Source of the DNA: Sphingomonas sp.
GTDB lineage: Bacteria; Pseudomonadota; Alphaproteobacteria; Sphingomonadales; Sphingomonadaceae
DNA: 64,000 nt
Direction of reading: 5' to 3'
Assembly: GCF_003248515.1 (NCBI RefSeq)
Contig: NZ_QFOB01000001.1
Span: 434,001 to 498,000 of the forward strand
The position numbers and the translations under genes were made by a program. Numbering within the stretch: position 1 is the first letter of the stretch; every line of letters begins with the position of its first letter. This document shows positions 8,702 through 17,036 of this stretch, in pieces. The notes under the pieces are model-generated. The model made no database searches, was not told the origin of the DNA, and was given only the letters and a program-made list of their open reading frames with translations.

Positions 8702-9021
8702 CGGCCCTGCCCTGGGCGGAGGAGGGCAGCGGCCTCAGGCTCGCCGTCCGCGTCACGCCGAAGGCCTCGCGCAGCGCCGTTGCCGGAATCATCGCCGGCA
8801 CGGACGGGCGATCCCTGCTGTCGGTCCGGATCGCAGCCCCTCCGGTGGACGGGGCGGCCAATGCCGAACTGATCCGCATCCTCGCCAGGCAATTGGGGCT
8901 CCGGCGAAGCGACGTCATCATCGCCTCGGGAGAGACGGGCCGGGTCAAGCTGGTCCGCCTGACGGGCGAGCCGAGCGCACTGGGCGAAAAGCTCACCTCT
9001 CTGGCGGGGCGTGCGGCATAG
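8698..9021 (+). CDS. DUF167 family protein (YggU-like)
   Basis: This 107-residue protein has the DUF167/UPF0235 pattern: LAVRVTPKASRSAV at the N-terminus, a VRIAAPPVDGAANAELIRIL core and an R-S-D-V-x-I-x-x-G-E-T-G-R-x-K region. The biochemical role of the family is not established. It starts with GTG inside the end of the acyltransferase gene (GTGA overlap) and closes this three-gene run. Confidence 0.88.
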   Translation: MTALPWAEEGSGLRLAVRVTPKASRSAVAGIIAGTDGRSLLSVRIAAPPVDGAANAELIRILARQLGLRRSDVIIASGETGRVKLVRLTGEPSALGEKLTSLAGRAA

Positions 9022-9102
9022 CGACGCGGTCTCAGCGTCTGACCGCCTTTTAATCGCGAGTGCGGCGAAGCAATCGCGAAGCTCGTTTACAAGCGATCGC
9101 TC

Positions 9103-9882
9103 CTATCGCAGCACCGCCCAGACGGGCGCGTGATCGCTGGCCTTCTCCTTGCCCCGGGTTTCGCGATCGACGCCTGCATCCACCAGCCGATCGGCCGCGG
9201 CCGGGCTCAGCAGCAGATGATCGATGCGGAAGCCGGCGTCGCGCGCCCAGGCGTTCATCGTATAATCCCAGAAGGTATAAACCGGCCCGGCGGGATGGAT
9301 GGCGCGGATCGCGTCCGTCCAGCCGGCATGGAGCAGCCGGCGGAAGGCCGCCCGGCTTTCGGGCTGCGACAGCGCATCATCGGCCATCCTCGCGGCCGAG
9401 AAGACATCGTCCTTGTCGTCGGTGGAGATGACGTTCCAGTCGCCCGCCAGCACCGCCGGCTTCTCGCCCGCAAACAGCGTCTTCGCGCGATCCGCCAGCG
9501 CATCGAACCAGGCGAGCTTGTAATCGAATTTGGGGCCAGGCACGGGATTGCCGTTCGGCAGATAGAGCGCGCCGACGATTACACCGTCTATCGTCGCCTC
9601 GATATAGCGGCTGTGGCTGGGATCGGGATCGTCGGGCAGGCCACGCTGCGTCTCCACCATTTCCAGCCCCTCCCGGGCGAGGATCGCGACGCCATTCCAG
9701 CTCTTCTGCCCGTGCCAGATCGCCCGATAGCCAGCGGCGGCGATGTCCATCTGTGGAAAGCGTTCGTCGGGCGCCTTCAATTCCTGAAGGCAGGCCACGT
9801 CCGGCTTCGTCTCTTCCAGCCATTCGAGAAGGCGCGGAAGGCGCGCGCCGATGCCGTTGATATTGAAGGTCGCGATCTTCAT
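9103..9882 (-). CDS. xthA: Exodeoxyribonuclease III
   Basis: This 259-residue enzyme is an AP endonuclease and 3'-5' exonuclease for base excision repair. The exonuclease III/APE1 motifs are visible: MKIATFNINGI with the catalytic Asn, LQELKAPDERFP with the metal-binding Glu, LAGDWNV with Asp and Asn, and C-terminal RIDHLLLS and SDHAPVWAVL carrying the catalytic Asp and His. ATG 9882 is chosen because family similarity begins at MKIATFN; an in-frame ATG four codons upstream adds nothing recognisable. It is the last gene of a minus-strand series that includes erpA. Confidence 0.95.
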   Translation of the reverse strand: MKIATFNINGIGARLPRLLEWLEETKPDVACLQELKAPDERFPQMDIAAAGYRAIWHGQKSWNGVAILAREGLEMVETQRGLPDDPDPSHSRYIEATIDGVIVGALYLPNGNPVPGPKFDYKLAWFDALADRAKTLFAGEKPAVLAGDWNVISTDDKDDVFSAARMADDALSQPESRAAFRRLLHAGWTDAIRAIHPAGPVYTFWDYTMNAWARDAGFRIDHLLLSPAAADRLVDAGVDRETRGKEKASDHAPVWAVLR

Positions 9883-9928
9883 GCCGGGCGCCATAGCGCA
9901 GCGGAGCGGCCGGCGTCTCCTGTCTGAT

Positions 9929-10114
9929 TCAGGAATGCGCGGGCGTCGGAAGATCGATTTTCACGGCGTGCGTCGGGATGGGCGTCAAAAGCAGCCCGAG
10001 CCCGGCGATCACGCCGAGGCCGCCCCACGCATATCGCCTGTCCCGCAGATCGATCACGCCCCGCACGATGGCAAAGAGGCCGCAGCCCAGAAAGACGGCC
10101 GTCCAGAGCTCCAC
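9929..10114 (-). CDS. Small two-helix membrane protein
   Basis: This 61-residue protein with a GTG start at 10114 has two hydrophobic stretches (ELWTAVFLGCGLFAIVRGVI and GGLGVIAGLGLLLTPI) separated by a charged turn, then a short polar tail. I do not recognise a family. It lies 10 bp behind erpA and ahead of xthA, so it is probably co-transcribed. Longer upstream starts would overlap erpA in another frame. Confidence 0.55.
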   Translation of the reverse strand: MELWTAVFLGCGLFAIVRGVIDLRDRRYAWGGLGVIAGLGLLLTPIPTHAVKIDLPTPAHS

Positions 10115-10124
10115 GGCGATCCGA

Positions 10125-10457
10125 TCAGATCGAAAAGCTCGTTCCGCAGCCGCAGCCGGAAGCGGCATTCGGATTGGTCACCTGGAAGGAAGCGCCGCCC
10201 AGCGATTTCACGAAATCGACCGCACTGCCGCGCACCAGATCGAGGCTGACGGGATCGACGACGAGACGCACGCCATCCCGCTCCGCCACCTCATCCTCGC
10301 TTTCCACGACATCGGCGAGCCCGAAGCGATATTGGAAGCCAGCACAGCCGCCGCCTTCCACCGAAAGGCGCAGGATGGCCGGCTTGCCCTGCTTGGTCGC
10401 GATCGTTGCGACCCGCTCGGCGGCGGAGGGTGTGAGATCGATGGCGGCGTCACTCAT
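10125..10457 (-). CDS. erpA: Iron-sulfur cluster insertion protein ErpA / A-type carrier
   Basis: This 110-residue A-type carrier delivers Fe-S clusters to apo-proteins. It shows the three conserved cysteines of the HesB/IscA/SufA/ErpA fold: one in EGGGCAGFQYRF and the pair in the C-terminal SGCGCGTSF. ATG 10457 (MSDAAIDLTPSAAERV) matches where the family begins; the longer frame up to 10562 overlaps the peptidase gene. It belongs to a series of minus-strand genes with small gaps. A-type carriers are hard to separate by sequence alone, so the exact name is tentative. Confidence 0.88.
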   Translation of the reverse strand: MSDAAIDLTPSAAERVATIATKQGKPAILRLSVEGGGCAGFQYRFGLADVVESEDEVAERDGVRLVVDPVSLDLVRGSAVDFVKSLGGASFQVTNPNAASGCGCGTSFSI

Positions 10458-10497
10458 GCCGCGAAGATAGGGAGCGTGCCGGTGACCGGCAAGCGCA

Positions 10498-11205
10498 TCA
10501 CTCGACGTCGTCGGGGCCGCCGGCGGCGATCGTGCTGGAACGCTCCTGCATCGCGACGACATAATCGCCGGCCTGCAGGAAAGGCACCGGATTCACGGCA
10601 TGGCCATCGATGCGGACTTCATAATGAAGATGCGGGCCGGTGGAGCGCCCGGTGGAGCCGACCAGCGCGATCAGATCGCCGCGATGGACGAGCTGGCCCG
10701 CCTTCACGAGGATGCGCGAAAGATGGCCGAAACGGGTCTGAACGCCCTTGCCATGCGCCACCTCGACGAGATTGCCATAGCCGTTCGACCATTCGGCCCT
10801 GTCGACGATGCCATCCGCCGTCGCATAGACGGCCGTGCCCTGCGGCGCGGCAAGATCGATGCCGGCATGCATCGCGGCGGATCCGCGGAACGGATCGGAG
10901 CGGACACCATAGCCGGAGGTGAAGGTGGCGGCATTGATCGGCTTGGCGGAGGGGACCGCGATCACGCCCTGGCCGATCTGATCCTGCTTCTTCCAGCCCA
11001 TGAACATGGCGTGGAAGGCATCGTCCCCACCCGAAACCGCGGCGGCATCATCGATCGAATCGAGTGCTGCGCCATCGGCAACGATCTTGTCGCCTACCTG
11101 CGGCGTCTGGACGGTATCTGCGGCGGCCGGCGCGGCGGCGAGAAGGCCGAGAGCGACGAGGATCTGGGGCAGCGAACGGAAGGCGGTCTTCAGACGTACG
11201 GTCAT
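10498..11205 (-). CDS. M23 family metallopeptidase (LytM-like)
   Basis: This 235-residue secreted protein has a signal peptide (LVALGLLAAAPAAA) and a C-terminal M23 zinc peptidase domain with the metal ligands in SAAMHAGIDLAA and GPHLHYEVRIDG. M23 enzymes cleave peptidoglycan cross-bridges or act as non-catalytic activators of amidases; both ligand motifs are intact here, so activity is plausible. It sits 40 bp upstream of erpA. Confidence 0.92.
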   Translation of the reverse strand: MTVRLKTAFRSLPQILVALGLLAAAPAAADTVQTPQVGDKIVADGAALDSIDDAAAVSGGDDAFHAMFMGWKKQDQIGQGVIAVPSAKPINAATFTSGYGVRSDPFRGSAAMHAGIDLAAPQGTAVYATADGIVDRAEWSNGYGNLVEVAHGKGVQTRFGHLSRILVKAGQLVHRGDLIALVGSTGRSTGPHLHYEVRIDGHAVNPVPFLQAGDYVVAMQERSSTIAAGGPDDVE

Positions 11206-11304
11206 GCAATCCCCGACGGTTGCTTAGCCCGCATGAGAGCCCCCGCTCCCGCACGGTCAGGTTAAGCGGCCGCCCTGGAGAATGCCCCTCCCGAAACGAC
11301 AGGA

Positions 11305-12156
11305 TCAGGTCTGTCGGCTTGGTTCCGCCACCGCAAGCGATGCGTAGAAGTCTGGCGTCAGACCGGCAGATGCCCGCGCCGAGTCGTTGAAAGGCGGCTT
11401 AATCGCGCCGCGAAAGTGCCGCCCGACCAGTTCGCGCCAGCGTTCCGCCGGTACGCGCCCCGCCGCCCGCGCGGACGATTCGAACCATTTCATGCCAGCG
11501 GCGACATGTTTGATCTCGTCGTTGAGAATTCGCGCAAGAATCCGCGCGGAATCATAGTCTCCGGCGATGGTAAGCCGCGTGATCGTCTGCGGCGTCACGT
11601 CCAGCCCGCGCGCCTCCAGCACCAGCGGCACGATGGCCAGCCGGGCGGCGGCATCATGCGCCGTCGCCTCCGCCGCCTCCCACAATCCATCGTGCGCGGG
11701 CAGATCGCCATAAGCGGCCCCCAGCGCGCGCAGGCGCCGATCGATCAGCGCGAAGTGCATCGCTTCCTCCGCTGCGACCTGCATCCATTGATCGGCGAAG
11801 GCGCGCGGAAATTCCCCGCCGAACCGCCCGACCAGATCGAAGGCGAGATCGATCGCGACATATTCGATATGGGCGAGGGCATGGAGCAGCGCCACGCGAT
11901 TGGCGAGGCTGCCGCCCTTGCCCCGCTTCGGCATGCGCGAGGGGGCGAGCAATTCCGGCCGCGCGCCCCGCGCCGGCCTGTCCGGCATCGCCACATCGAA
12001 CCCATGGCCGAGCCGGCCCAGCCGCCAATCGCGCGCCGCCGCCCGCGCCGCCATCACCTTGGCGCGCGGATCGGCCTCCAGCAGCACGGCGCGGCAGGCC
12101 GCCCCCAGGGATCTGCGCTCGCCGCCCCCGGACGACCTGCTCCCACCTTCCGTCAT
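11305..12156 (-). CDS. DUF455 family ferritin-like protein
   Basis: This 283-residue protein matches the DUF455 family: ALAHIEYVAIDLAFDLVGRF, then AEEAMHFALIDRRL, and ARILNDEIKHVAAGMKWF, an arrangement of E and ExxH residues expected for a ferritin-like di-metal four-helix bundle. Its function is not established. It starts 14 bp after the bcp stop and is probably co-transcribed with that peroxiredoxin, which fits an oxidative or metal-related role. An in-frame extension to 12804 lies over bcp and is not used. Confidence 0.88.
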   Translation of the reverse strand: MTEGGSRSSGGGERRSLGAACRAVLLEADPRAKVMAARAAARDWRLGRLGHGFDVAMPDRPARGARPELLAPSRMPKRGKGGSLANRVALLHALAHIEYVAIDLAFDLVGRFGGEFPRAFADQWMQVAAEEAMHFALIDRRLRALGAAYGDLPAHDGLWEAAEATAHDAAARLAIVPLVLEARGLDVTPQTITRLTIAGDYDSARILARILNDEIKHVAAGMKWFESSARAAGRVPAERWRELVGRHFRGAIKPPFNDSARASAGLTPDFYASLAVAEPSRQT

Positions 12157-12170
12157 GGCGCCAGAAACGG

Positions 12171-12653
12171 TCACATGCCCTTCAGCGCGCGCGCGGCGGC
12201 CAGCACCGCCTCCACATGACCCGGCACCTTCACCTTGCGCCAGACCCTCGCGATCGTGCCATCGGGCGCGATCAGGAAGGTCGCGCGATCGATCCCCATA
12301 TATTTGCGGCCATAAAGGCTCTTCTCGATCCAGGCGCCGAACGCCTCGCACACCGATCCATCCGCATCCGTCGCCAGAGGCACGGTAAGCTGGTGCTTGG
12401 CCGAAAACCTCGCATGATCCTTCGGGCTGTTCTTCGAAACGCCGAGCACCCCGGCACCCGCCGCCTCGAACGCCGCCAGCTGCGCCGAGAAATCGATCGC
12501 CTCGCGCGTGCAGCCGCTCGTATCGTCCTTGGGATAGAAATAGAGGACCAGCGCCTTGCCCAGCAGCGAGGCAAGCGGCAGCGCGCCGCCGTCCACCGCC
12601 TGCAGCGTCACGTCCGGGGCCCTGTCGCCTTCCTTCAAGCCGCCTTCGCTCAT
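12171..12653 (-). CDS. bcp: Thioredoxin-dependent thiol peroxidase (BCP family)
   Basis: This 160-residue peroxiredoxin reduces hydroperoxides using thioredoxin. It shows GDRAPDVTLQAVDG, then VLYFYPKDDTSGCTREAIDF with the peroxidatic cysteine in the DTSGCT motif, and GVSKNSPKDHARF. The BCP-type resolving cysteine five residues after the peroxidatic one is absent: the next positions are T-R-E-A-I, so this is probably a 1-Cys type or uses the later cysteine in GSVCEAF. ATG 12653 is the family start. Confidence 0.93.
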   Translation of the reverse strand: MSEGGLKEGDRAPDVTLQAVDGGALPLASLLGKALVLYFYPKDDTSGCTREAIDFSAQLAAFEAAGAGVLGVSKNSPKDHARFSAKHQLTVPLATDADGSVCEAFGAWIEKSLYGRKYMGIDRATFLIAPDGTIARVWRKVKVPGHVEAVLAAARALKGM

Positions 12654-12978
12654 TGTGAAAAGCCTCCTCGTTTCGCGCTCCACTAGTGCCACCGGGCGCA
12701 TGGCGGAACCACCTTCGCGCGATGCAATATGACGCAAAAGGCGCGCGGGCGCTCTCGCGCCCGCGAGCAACGATTTCTGCGGTGATACTGGAAGATGATG
12801 GCAATGACGTCCGCCTCCATCGGCTGGGGTGGACAGGCCAAGTGTCACATCAAATCCAACATTACGCAGGGCAAACCGCCCGGCCGCTTTCGCCTCATTT
12901 GCGGACGCAGCCGGACTTGATCGAACCGCCCGATAGCCGCCACATTCGACAGAACACTTATGGCATTAGGCTAAGCCG
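12654..12978. other. 325-bp intergenic region between bcp and an Imm27-like gene
   Basis: I see no convincing gene here. An open plus-strand frame from 12686 lacks coding character. The stretch holds a perfect 9-bp inverted repeat (12744-12765) and becomes less GC-rich towards 12978, just ahead of the immunity-like gene, which suggests imported DNA. Promoters for bcp and the immunity gene should lie here but were not resolved. Confidence 0.5.
12744..12765 (-). terminator. Perfect 9-bp hairpin, possible terminator
   Basis: CGCGGGCGC at 12744-12752 pairs with GCGCCCGCG at 12757-12765 around a TCTC loop. Read on the minus strand it is followed by a short T run (GCCTTTTGC). It could stop read-through from glnE towards bcp. 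Confidence 0.4.
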
Positions 12979-13272
12979 ATGGATGAACTGTCACCCCACG
13001 AGACCGAGTTGGTCGGCCGATGGATCGAGAGCGACGGCAAAGTGCGGGGCGACGCCGTTTGCGGTCGAATAGAACGCCTCACCGGCGGGATACTCGATGT
13101 CGTTCAGGATCATCCGGAAGCCAGTGGATGGAGGAGGCTGTTCCGTGACATTGCTGACGGCCGCTACTGGGAGCGGTATTATCCCCAGAGCGAGATGCAC
13201 GGTGGCGGCCCTCCTGCGCTGAGGCTCATCGCCGATCACGAGGTAACGACCGAGTACCACTTCACGGTTTGA
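12979..13272 (+). CDS. Imm27-like immunity protein, orphan
   Basis: This 97-residue protein matches my recollection of the Imm27 pattern: ETELVGRW near the N-terminus, a GRIERLTGGILDVV strand-helix, DGRYWERYYPQSEMHGGGPP near residues 61-80, and a short C-terminal strand. Imm27 proteins neutralise polymorphic toxins, but there is no toxin gene beside it. Codon use (ATA, TCA, AGT, AGG, CGA) differs from the GC-ending codons of its neighbours, consistent with transfer. It is convergent with glnE. TTAGG about 10 bases upstream may be the ribosome-binding site. Confidence 0.65.
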   Translation: MDELSPHETELVGRWIESDGKVRGDAVCGRIERLTGGILDVVQDHPEASGWRRLFRDIADGRYWERYYPQSEMHGGGPPALRLIADHEVTTEYHFTV

Positions 13273-13321
13273 CCTGCCGAAAGCGGACGAGCCGCTCCCC
13301 ATCAATACCGGACATCCCGAT

Positions 13322-16015
13322 TTACGGATCGACGCCCCGGCCGATCCCGGCGACGCGGCGCCATTCCCCGCCGATCAGGGCGCGCGCCGCATCGTAAGCG
13401 AGCAGGAGATCATCCCAGTTCGCATGCGCGCAGGCTTCGGCGAGCAGCGCGCGCGAGGGCTCCGGCGGCTCGGCGCCGCCCGGCGCGACCAGCCGCAGCA
13501 CGATCAGCATCCGCGTGAGAAGGGCCAGCGCATCGGCAAAGCCCGGCGCCAGCAGCCCGGCCGCCTCCAGATCCACCGCCGCCACCGCCAGATCCGGAGT
13601 GATGCCGATCCGCTCGCGCAACTGGAGCAGGTGGACGGCGAATTCCGCATCGATCAGCCCGCCCCCGATCAGCTTCACATCGAAGGGGCCGGCGGCCGGC
13701 TTGTGCACCGCCATATCCGCCCGCATCTTCGCCACATCCACCGCGAGCAGCGCCGCATCGCGCGGCCGGCGGAGCGCGCGATCGATGATCCCCGCCAGCG
13801 CCGCGCGCGCGCTTTGCGAACCGAAGACGGGCCGGGCGCGCTCCAGCGCCATATGCTCCCACGTCCACGCGCTTTCCGCCTGATATCGCTCGAAACTGTC
13901 GAGCGAGACGGCGAGCAGCCCCTGCGTGCCCGAGGGGCGCAGCCGCGTATCGATTTCGTAGAGCGGGCCGCTGGGCGTGGGCACGGACATGGCGGCGGAG
14001 ACTCGGCTGGCGAGGCGATTGAAATAATGGGTGGCGCCCAGCGGGCGCGCGCCATCGGATTCGGCCATGAAATCGCCGGTGAAAAGATAGACGAGATCGA
14101 GATCGGAGGCGTGGGTGAGCGTGCCGCCGCCGAAGCGGCCGAGCGCGAGGATCACCAGTTCGCCGCCCACGATCCGGCCATGCGCCTTTTCAAATTCGGC
14201 GATCGTGGCGGTGGCGAGCACATCCAGCGCGGCTTCCGCCACGCGGCCATAACCCGCCCCCACAGCAAGCGGATCGGCCGCCGCCGCCACTGCCTGCACG
14301 CCCAGCGCGAAGCGGCGCTCGCCCACGTCGGCGCGCACCCGATCCAGCAGGCCCTGATAATCCTCCCCCGCCTCGCCCCGCCTGAGCATGGCGGCGAGCG
14401 CCGGCGCGGCGGGCTGGGCGGCAAGCGCGCTCGCATCGATCAGCCCATCGATCAGGCTGGCGCGCCGGGCGAGATCGGCGGCGAGCGCGGGCGCCAGCGC
14501 CAGCACCCGCACGAGCAGACCGAGCAGGCTCGGCCGCGCCTCCAGCAGGCGGAAGAGGTTGAGCGCGCTGGGCAGGCGCCCGACCAGATCATCGAAGCGC
14601 AGCAGGGCCGCCTGGGGATCGGCCGCCTCGGCCAGCGCGGCGATCAGCGTGGGGAGCACCTTTTCCAGCGCCTCGCGCGCGGCGGCGCTGCGTGTCGTGC
14701 GAGTCTGCCCGCTGCGCCACGCGTCGATCCGCGCGGCGGCCTGCGCGGGATCGGGAAATCCGTGATCGGCCAGCAGCTTCGCCAGATCGGAAGGGATGCC
14801 GGGCAGCGGCGCGGCCCCATCCGCCTCCAGCGCATCATACAGCCGGCCCACCGCCTCCGTGGCCGGTGCCAGCAGGGCGATCAGCGCCGCGCCGCCATCC
14901 AGCCCGGCCAGGCGCGCCACATCGTCCAGCGCGGCGGGATCCTCCGGCAGGCGATGCGTCTGCCGATCCTCCACCATCTGCAGGCGATGCTCGATCGTGC
15001 GCAGCAGACGATAGGTATCGGAAAGGCGGCCAGCCTCCGCCGGATCGATCCGGCCGGCGGCGGAGAGCGCCGCCAGCGCATCCAGCGTGGCGGGTGCGCG
15101 AAGGGAAGGCTCCCGGCCGCCATGGATCAACTGGTGGATCTGCGCGAAGAATTCGATCTCGCGAATGCCGCCGCGCCCGCGCTTCACATCATAGCCCGGC
15201 GCCGGCGCGCGGATCCTGCCGTGATGATCGCGGATCCGGCGGGAAAGATCGCGCAGTTCGCCGATCGCGCCGAAATCGAGGCCGCGCCGCCATACGAACG
15301 GGCGCAGATGATCGAGCATGGCGGCGCCCATCGCGATATCCCCGGCGGCCGCACGCGCCCGGATGAAGGCCGCGCGCTCCCATGGCAGGGCGCTGGACTC
15401 ATAATGCGCGATGGCGAGATCGATCGAGACGGCGAGCGAGGTTGCCTCGGCGGCCGGGCGCAGCCGGAGATCGACGCGCAGTACATAACCCTCGATCGTC
15501 TGCTGCTGCAGCAATTCCACGATCCGGCGCGCGATGCGCTGCGCCGCCTCCCCCGGCTCCTCGCGCGGGCGGCACCAGAGGGTGCGCGGATCGAACAGCA
15601 GGATCGGATCGATGTCGGACGAATAATTGAGCTCGCGGCTGCCCTGCTTGCCGAGCGCGAGCGCGACGAAGCCGTCCGCATTCCCGCCCCCGCCCCGTTC
15701 CCTGATCGCGGCACGGATCGCGCGATCCAGTGCGTGATCCGCGAAATCGCTGAGCGCGCGCGTCACCGTCTCCAGCGGGGCGCCCCCTAGATCAGCCAGC
15801 GCCACCGCCAGCGCCACGGCCTGCCGCTGCCGCCGCAGCGCGAGCGCATCATCCTTTTCGGCGTCCGCCTCCGCCTGCGCGAAGGCCAGGGTCTCGCCCA
15901 GCCCCTCCGCCGCCAGACGATCCACCACATCGCCGCGGCGGGCGATCAGCCGGCGCAGGAACGGAGCATGGCGCTCCGCCTTGCCGATCGCCTCATCCAG
16001 ATCCGGCCGTGTCAT
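13322..16015 (-). CDS. glnE: Bifunctional glutamine synthetase adenylyltransferase/deadenylyltransferase
   Basis: This protein of about 897 residues attaches AMP to or removes it from glutamine synthetase in response to PII. Two nucleotidyltransferase domains are visible: an N-terminal one with GSRELNYSSDIDPILLFD and a C-terminal one with GGGTLTHASDLDLVYLFTG, each with the paired Asp residues. Linkers of the GlnE type follow (VKRGRGGIREIEFFAQIHQL and FDVKLIGGGLIDAEFAVHLLQL). ATG 16015 is used; a GTG four codons upstream at 16027 is possible. Length fits the family. Confidence 0.96.
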   Translation of the reverse strand: MTRPDLDEAIGKAERHAPFLRRLIARRGDVVDRLAAEGLGETLAFAQAEADAEKDDALALRRQRQAVALAVALADLGGAPLETVTRALSDFADHALDRAIRAAIRERGGGGNADGFVALALGKQGSRELNYSSDIDPILLFDPRTLWCRPREEPGEAAQRIARRIVELLQQQTIEGYVLRVDLRLRPAAEATSLAVSIDLAIAHYESSALPWERAAFIRARAAAGDIAMGAAMLDHLRPFVWRRGLDFGAIGELRDLSRRIRDHHGRIRAPAPGYDVKRGRGGIREIEFFAQIHQLIHGGREPSLRAPATLDALAALSAAGRIDPAEAGRLSDTYRLLRTIEHRLQMVEDRQTHRLPEDPAALDDVARLAGLDGGAALIALLAPATEAVGRLYDALEADGAAPLPGIPSDLAKLLADHGFPDPAQAAARIDAWRSGQTRTTRSAAAREALEKVLPTLIAALAEAADPQAALLRFDDLVGRLPSALNLFRLLEARPSLLGLLVRVLALAPALAADLARRASLIDGLIDASALAAQPAAPALAAMLRRGEAGEDYQGLLDRVRADVGERRFALGVQAVAAAADPLAVGAGYGRVAEAALDVLATATIAEFEKAHGRIVGGELVILALGRFGGGTLTHASDLDLVYLFTGDFMAESDGARPLGATHYFNRLASRVSAAMSVPTPSGPLYEIDTRLRPSGTQGLLAVSLDSFERYQAESAWTWEHMALERARPVFGSQSARAALAGIIDRALRRPRDAALLAVDVAKMRADMAVHKPAAGPFDVKLIGGGLIDAEFAVHLLQLRERIGITPDLAVAAVDLEAAGLLAPGFADALALLTRMLIVLRLVAPGGAEPPEPSRALLAEACAHANWDDLLLAYDAARALIGGEWRRVAGIGRGVDP

Positions 16016-16057
16016 TCCGTCCGCCACGCACCATCCTATAGTTCAAGACGAAATCAC

Positions 16058-16083
16058 GAAACCTTGCGCCCGCTTCGCCCGTT
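16058..16083 (+). promoter_or_regulatory. EcfG-type promoter ahead of the NepR-like ORF
   Basis: GAAAC at 16058-16062 and CGTT at 16080-16083 are separated by 17 bases. This is one mismatch from the GGAAC-N16/17-CGTT pattern of the alphaproteobacterial general-stress sigma factor. It would start transcription only a few bases before the ATG at 16093. Confidence 0.5.
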
Positions 16084-16092
16084 ATACTTGAT

Positions 16093-16260
16093 ATGGGTTT
16101 ATTCGCAGAGTGCGCGTCCCCCGGCGAGGGTGGTGACAGGAAGCCGGTTTCGGTGCCACGGCCCTCCGCGCATGAAGGCGTGGGGTCGGCGCTGCGCAAC
16201 AGCTATCCCGTGCCTGTGCTGTCGGAAGAATTCGCCCGGTTGCTCGCCAAGCTGAAATGA
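16093..16260 (+). CDS. Short NepR-like protein, possible second anti-sigma factor
   Basis: This 55-residue ORF has a polar N-terminal half and ends in VGSALRNSYPVPVLSEEF followed by ARLLAKLK. That tail resembles the C-terminal pattern of NepR (G-x-x-L-R-x-x-Y ... P/E-x-F-x-x-L-L-x-x-L), which is also seen in the nepR gene 2 kb away (ALKTAYEDAVREEVPDEFLDLLGKL). It lacks the Glu-Xaa-hydrophobic-Pro step in the middle. It is convergent with ecfG and preceded by an EcfG-like promoter. It could be an accessory NepR-like modulator, or an unrelated small protein with a chance resemblance. Confidence 0.5.
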   Translation: MGLFAECASPGEGGDRKPVSVPRPSAHEGVGSALRNSYPVPVLSEEFARLLAKLK

Positions 16261-16270
16261 TCGGGAAAGG

Positions 16271-16289
16271 GGCCGGCCCCGGGCCGGCC
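16271..16289. terminator. GC-rich hairpin between convergent genes
   Basis: GGCCGGCC at 16271-16278 and again at 16282-16289 forms an 8-bp perfect stem with a 3-base loop between the ends of the NepR-like ORF and ecfG. There is only a short T run on the minus-strand side. Confidence 0.45.
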
Positions 16290-16302
16290 TCCCGCAACGG
16301 GA

Positions 16303-16929
16303 TCAGCGACCCCGGCTCAATTCATCCACTTCGCCCATGATCGCCTGCAAGGCGGTTTCATCGGGCCTGTTGGAATGCAGCCTGCGCGATGGCAGATCGC
16401 CGCCGCTCATCAACTGCTCCAGCGCGACGCGGCCGCGCGCGACGCGGCTCTTGATGGTGCCGACCGCGCAGCCGCAGATATCGGCCGCTTCCTCATAAGC
16501 GAAGCCGCCCGCGCCCACCAGAATCAGCGCCTCGCGCTGTGGCTGGGGCAAATGCAGCAGGGCGCGCTGGAGATCGCCCAGATCGACATGGCGATCCTGG
16601 CTGGCGGGCGCGGCGAGTATCTTGCTGGCCGTGAGATCATCCCATTCGCCCTTGAAGCGCGCGCGGCGCATCTGGCTGAGGAAAAGATTGCGCAGGATGA
16701 TGAAGGTCCAGGCGCGCATGTTGGTGCCCGCCTGGAAGCGCTTGCGCGCGGCCCACGCCTTCAGCAGCGTTTCCTGCACCAGATCATCCGCCAGATCGCG
16801 ATTGCCCGAAAGCGAGCGGCCGAAGGCGCGCAGATGCGGAATGACTCGCGCCAGCTCCGTCTTGAATTCGGAATCGGAAAGCGGAACATGCTCCACCTCG
16901 GCGGGCACATCCTCCTGGCTGTCGGTCAT
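16303..16929 (-). CDS. ecfG: General stress response sigma factor EcfG
   Basis: This 208-residue ECF sigma factor has region 2 (LRAFGRSLSGNRDLADDLVQ and KRFQAGTNMRAWTFIILRN) and region 4 (LPQPQREALILVGAGGF followed by the helix-turn-helix AVGTIKSRVARGR). This is the EcfG/sigma-EcfG type that NepR sequesters. The frame is open to a GTG at 17040, which overlaps the stop of the 45-residue membrane-protein gene (GTGA); ATG 16929 is preferred because similarity starts after it, but the coupled GTG or the ATG at 17031 could be used. A perfect GGAAC-N16-CGTT promoter upstream indicates autoregulation. Confidence 0.93.
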   Translation of the reverse strand: MTDSQEDVPAEVEHVPLSDSEFKTELARVIPHLRAFGRSLSGNRDLADDLVQETLLKAWAARKRFQAGTNMRAWTFIILRNLFLSQMRRARFKGEWDDLTASKILAAPASQDRHVDLGDLQRALLHLPQPQREALILVGAGGFAYEEAADICGCAVGTIKSRVARGRVALEQLMSGGDLPSRRLHSNRPDETALQAIMGEVDELSRGR

Positions 16930-17036
16930 GTCCTCATCATTTCCCGCTGGCGGGCTGGCGATGCCCCGACGTTCTGAAATCTGGTCCCGATCAACTGGCA
17001 CCGCAAGTGCATCCTCCGACAGAAAAGCCATTCCCT

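Noticed and set aside
12686..13072. 128-residue plus-strand frame ahead of the immunity-like gene
   Set aside because: No family resemblance, no ribosome-binding site, codon positions look random, and it overlaps the better-supported Imm27-like gene in another frame.
13424..15790. 788-residue plus-strand open frame opposite glnE
   Set aside because: It is an antisense shadow with low-complexity Arg/Gly/His composition; glnE on the minus strand has complete motifs.
16082..16297. Minus-strand open frames opposite the NepR-like ORF
   Set aside because: No ribosome-binding site, Pro/Arg-rich composition, and the plus-strand ORF has better codon use and a promoter.
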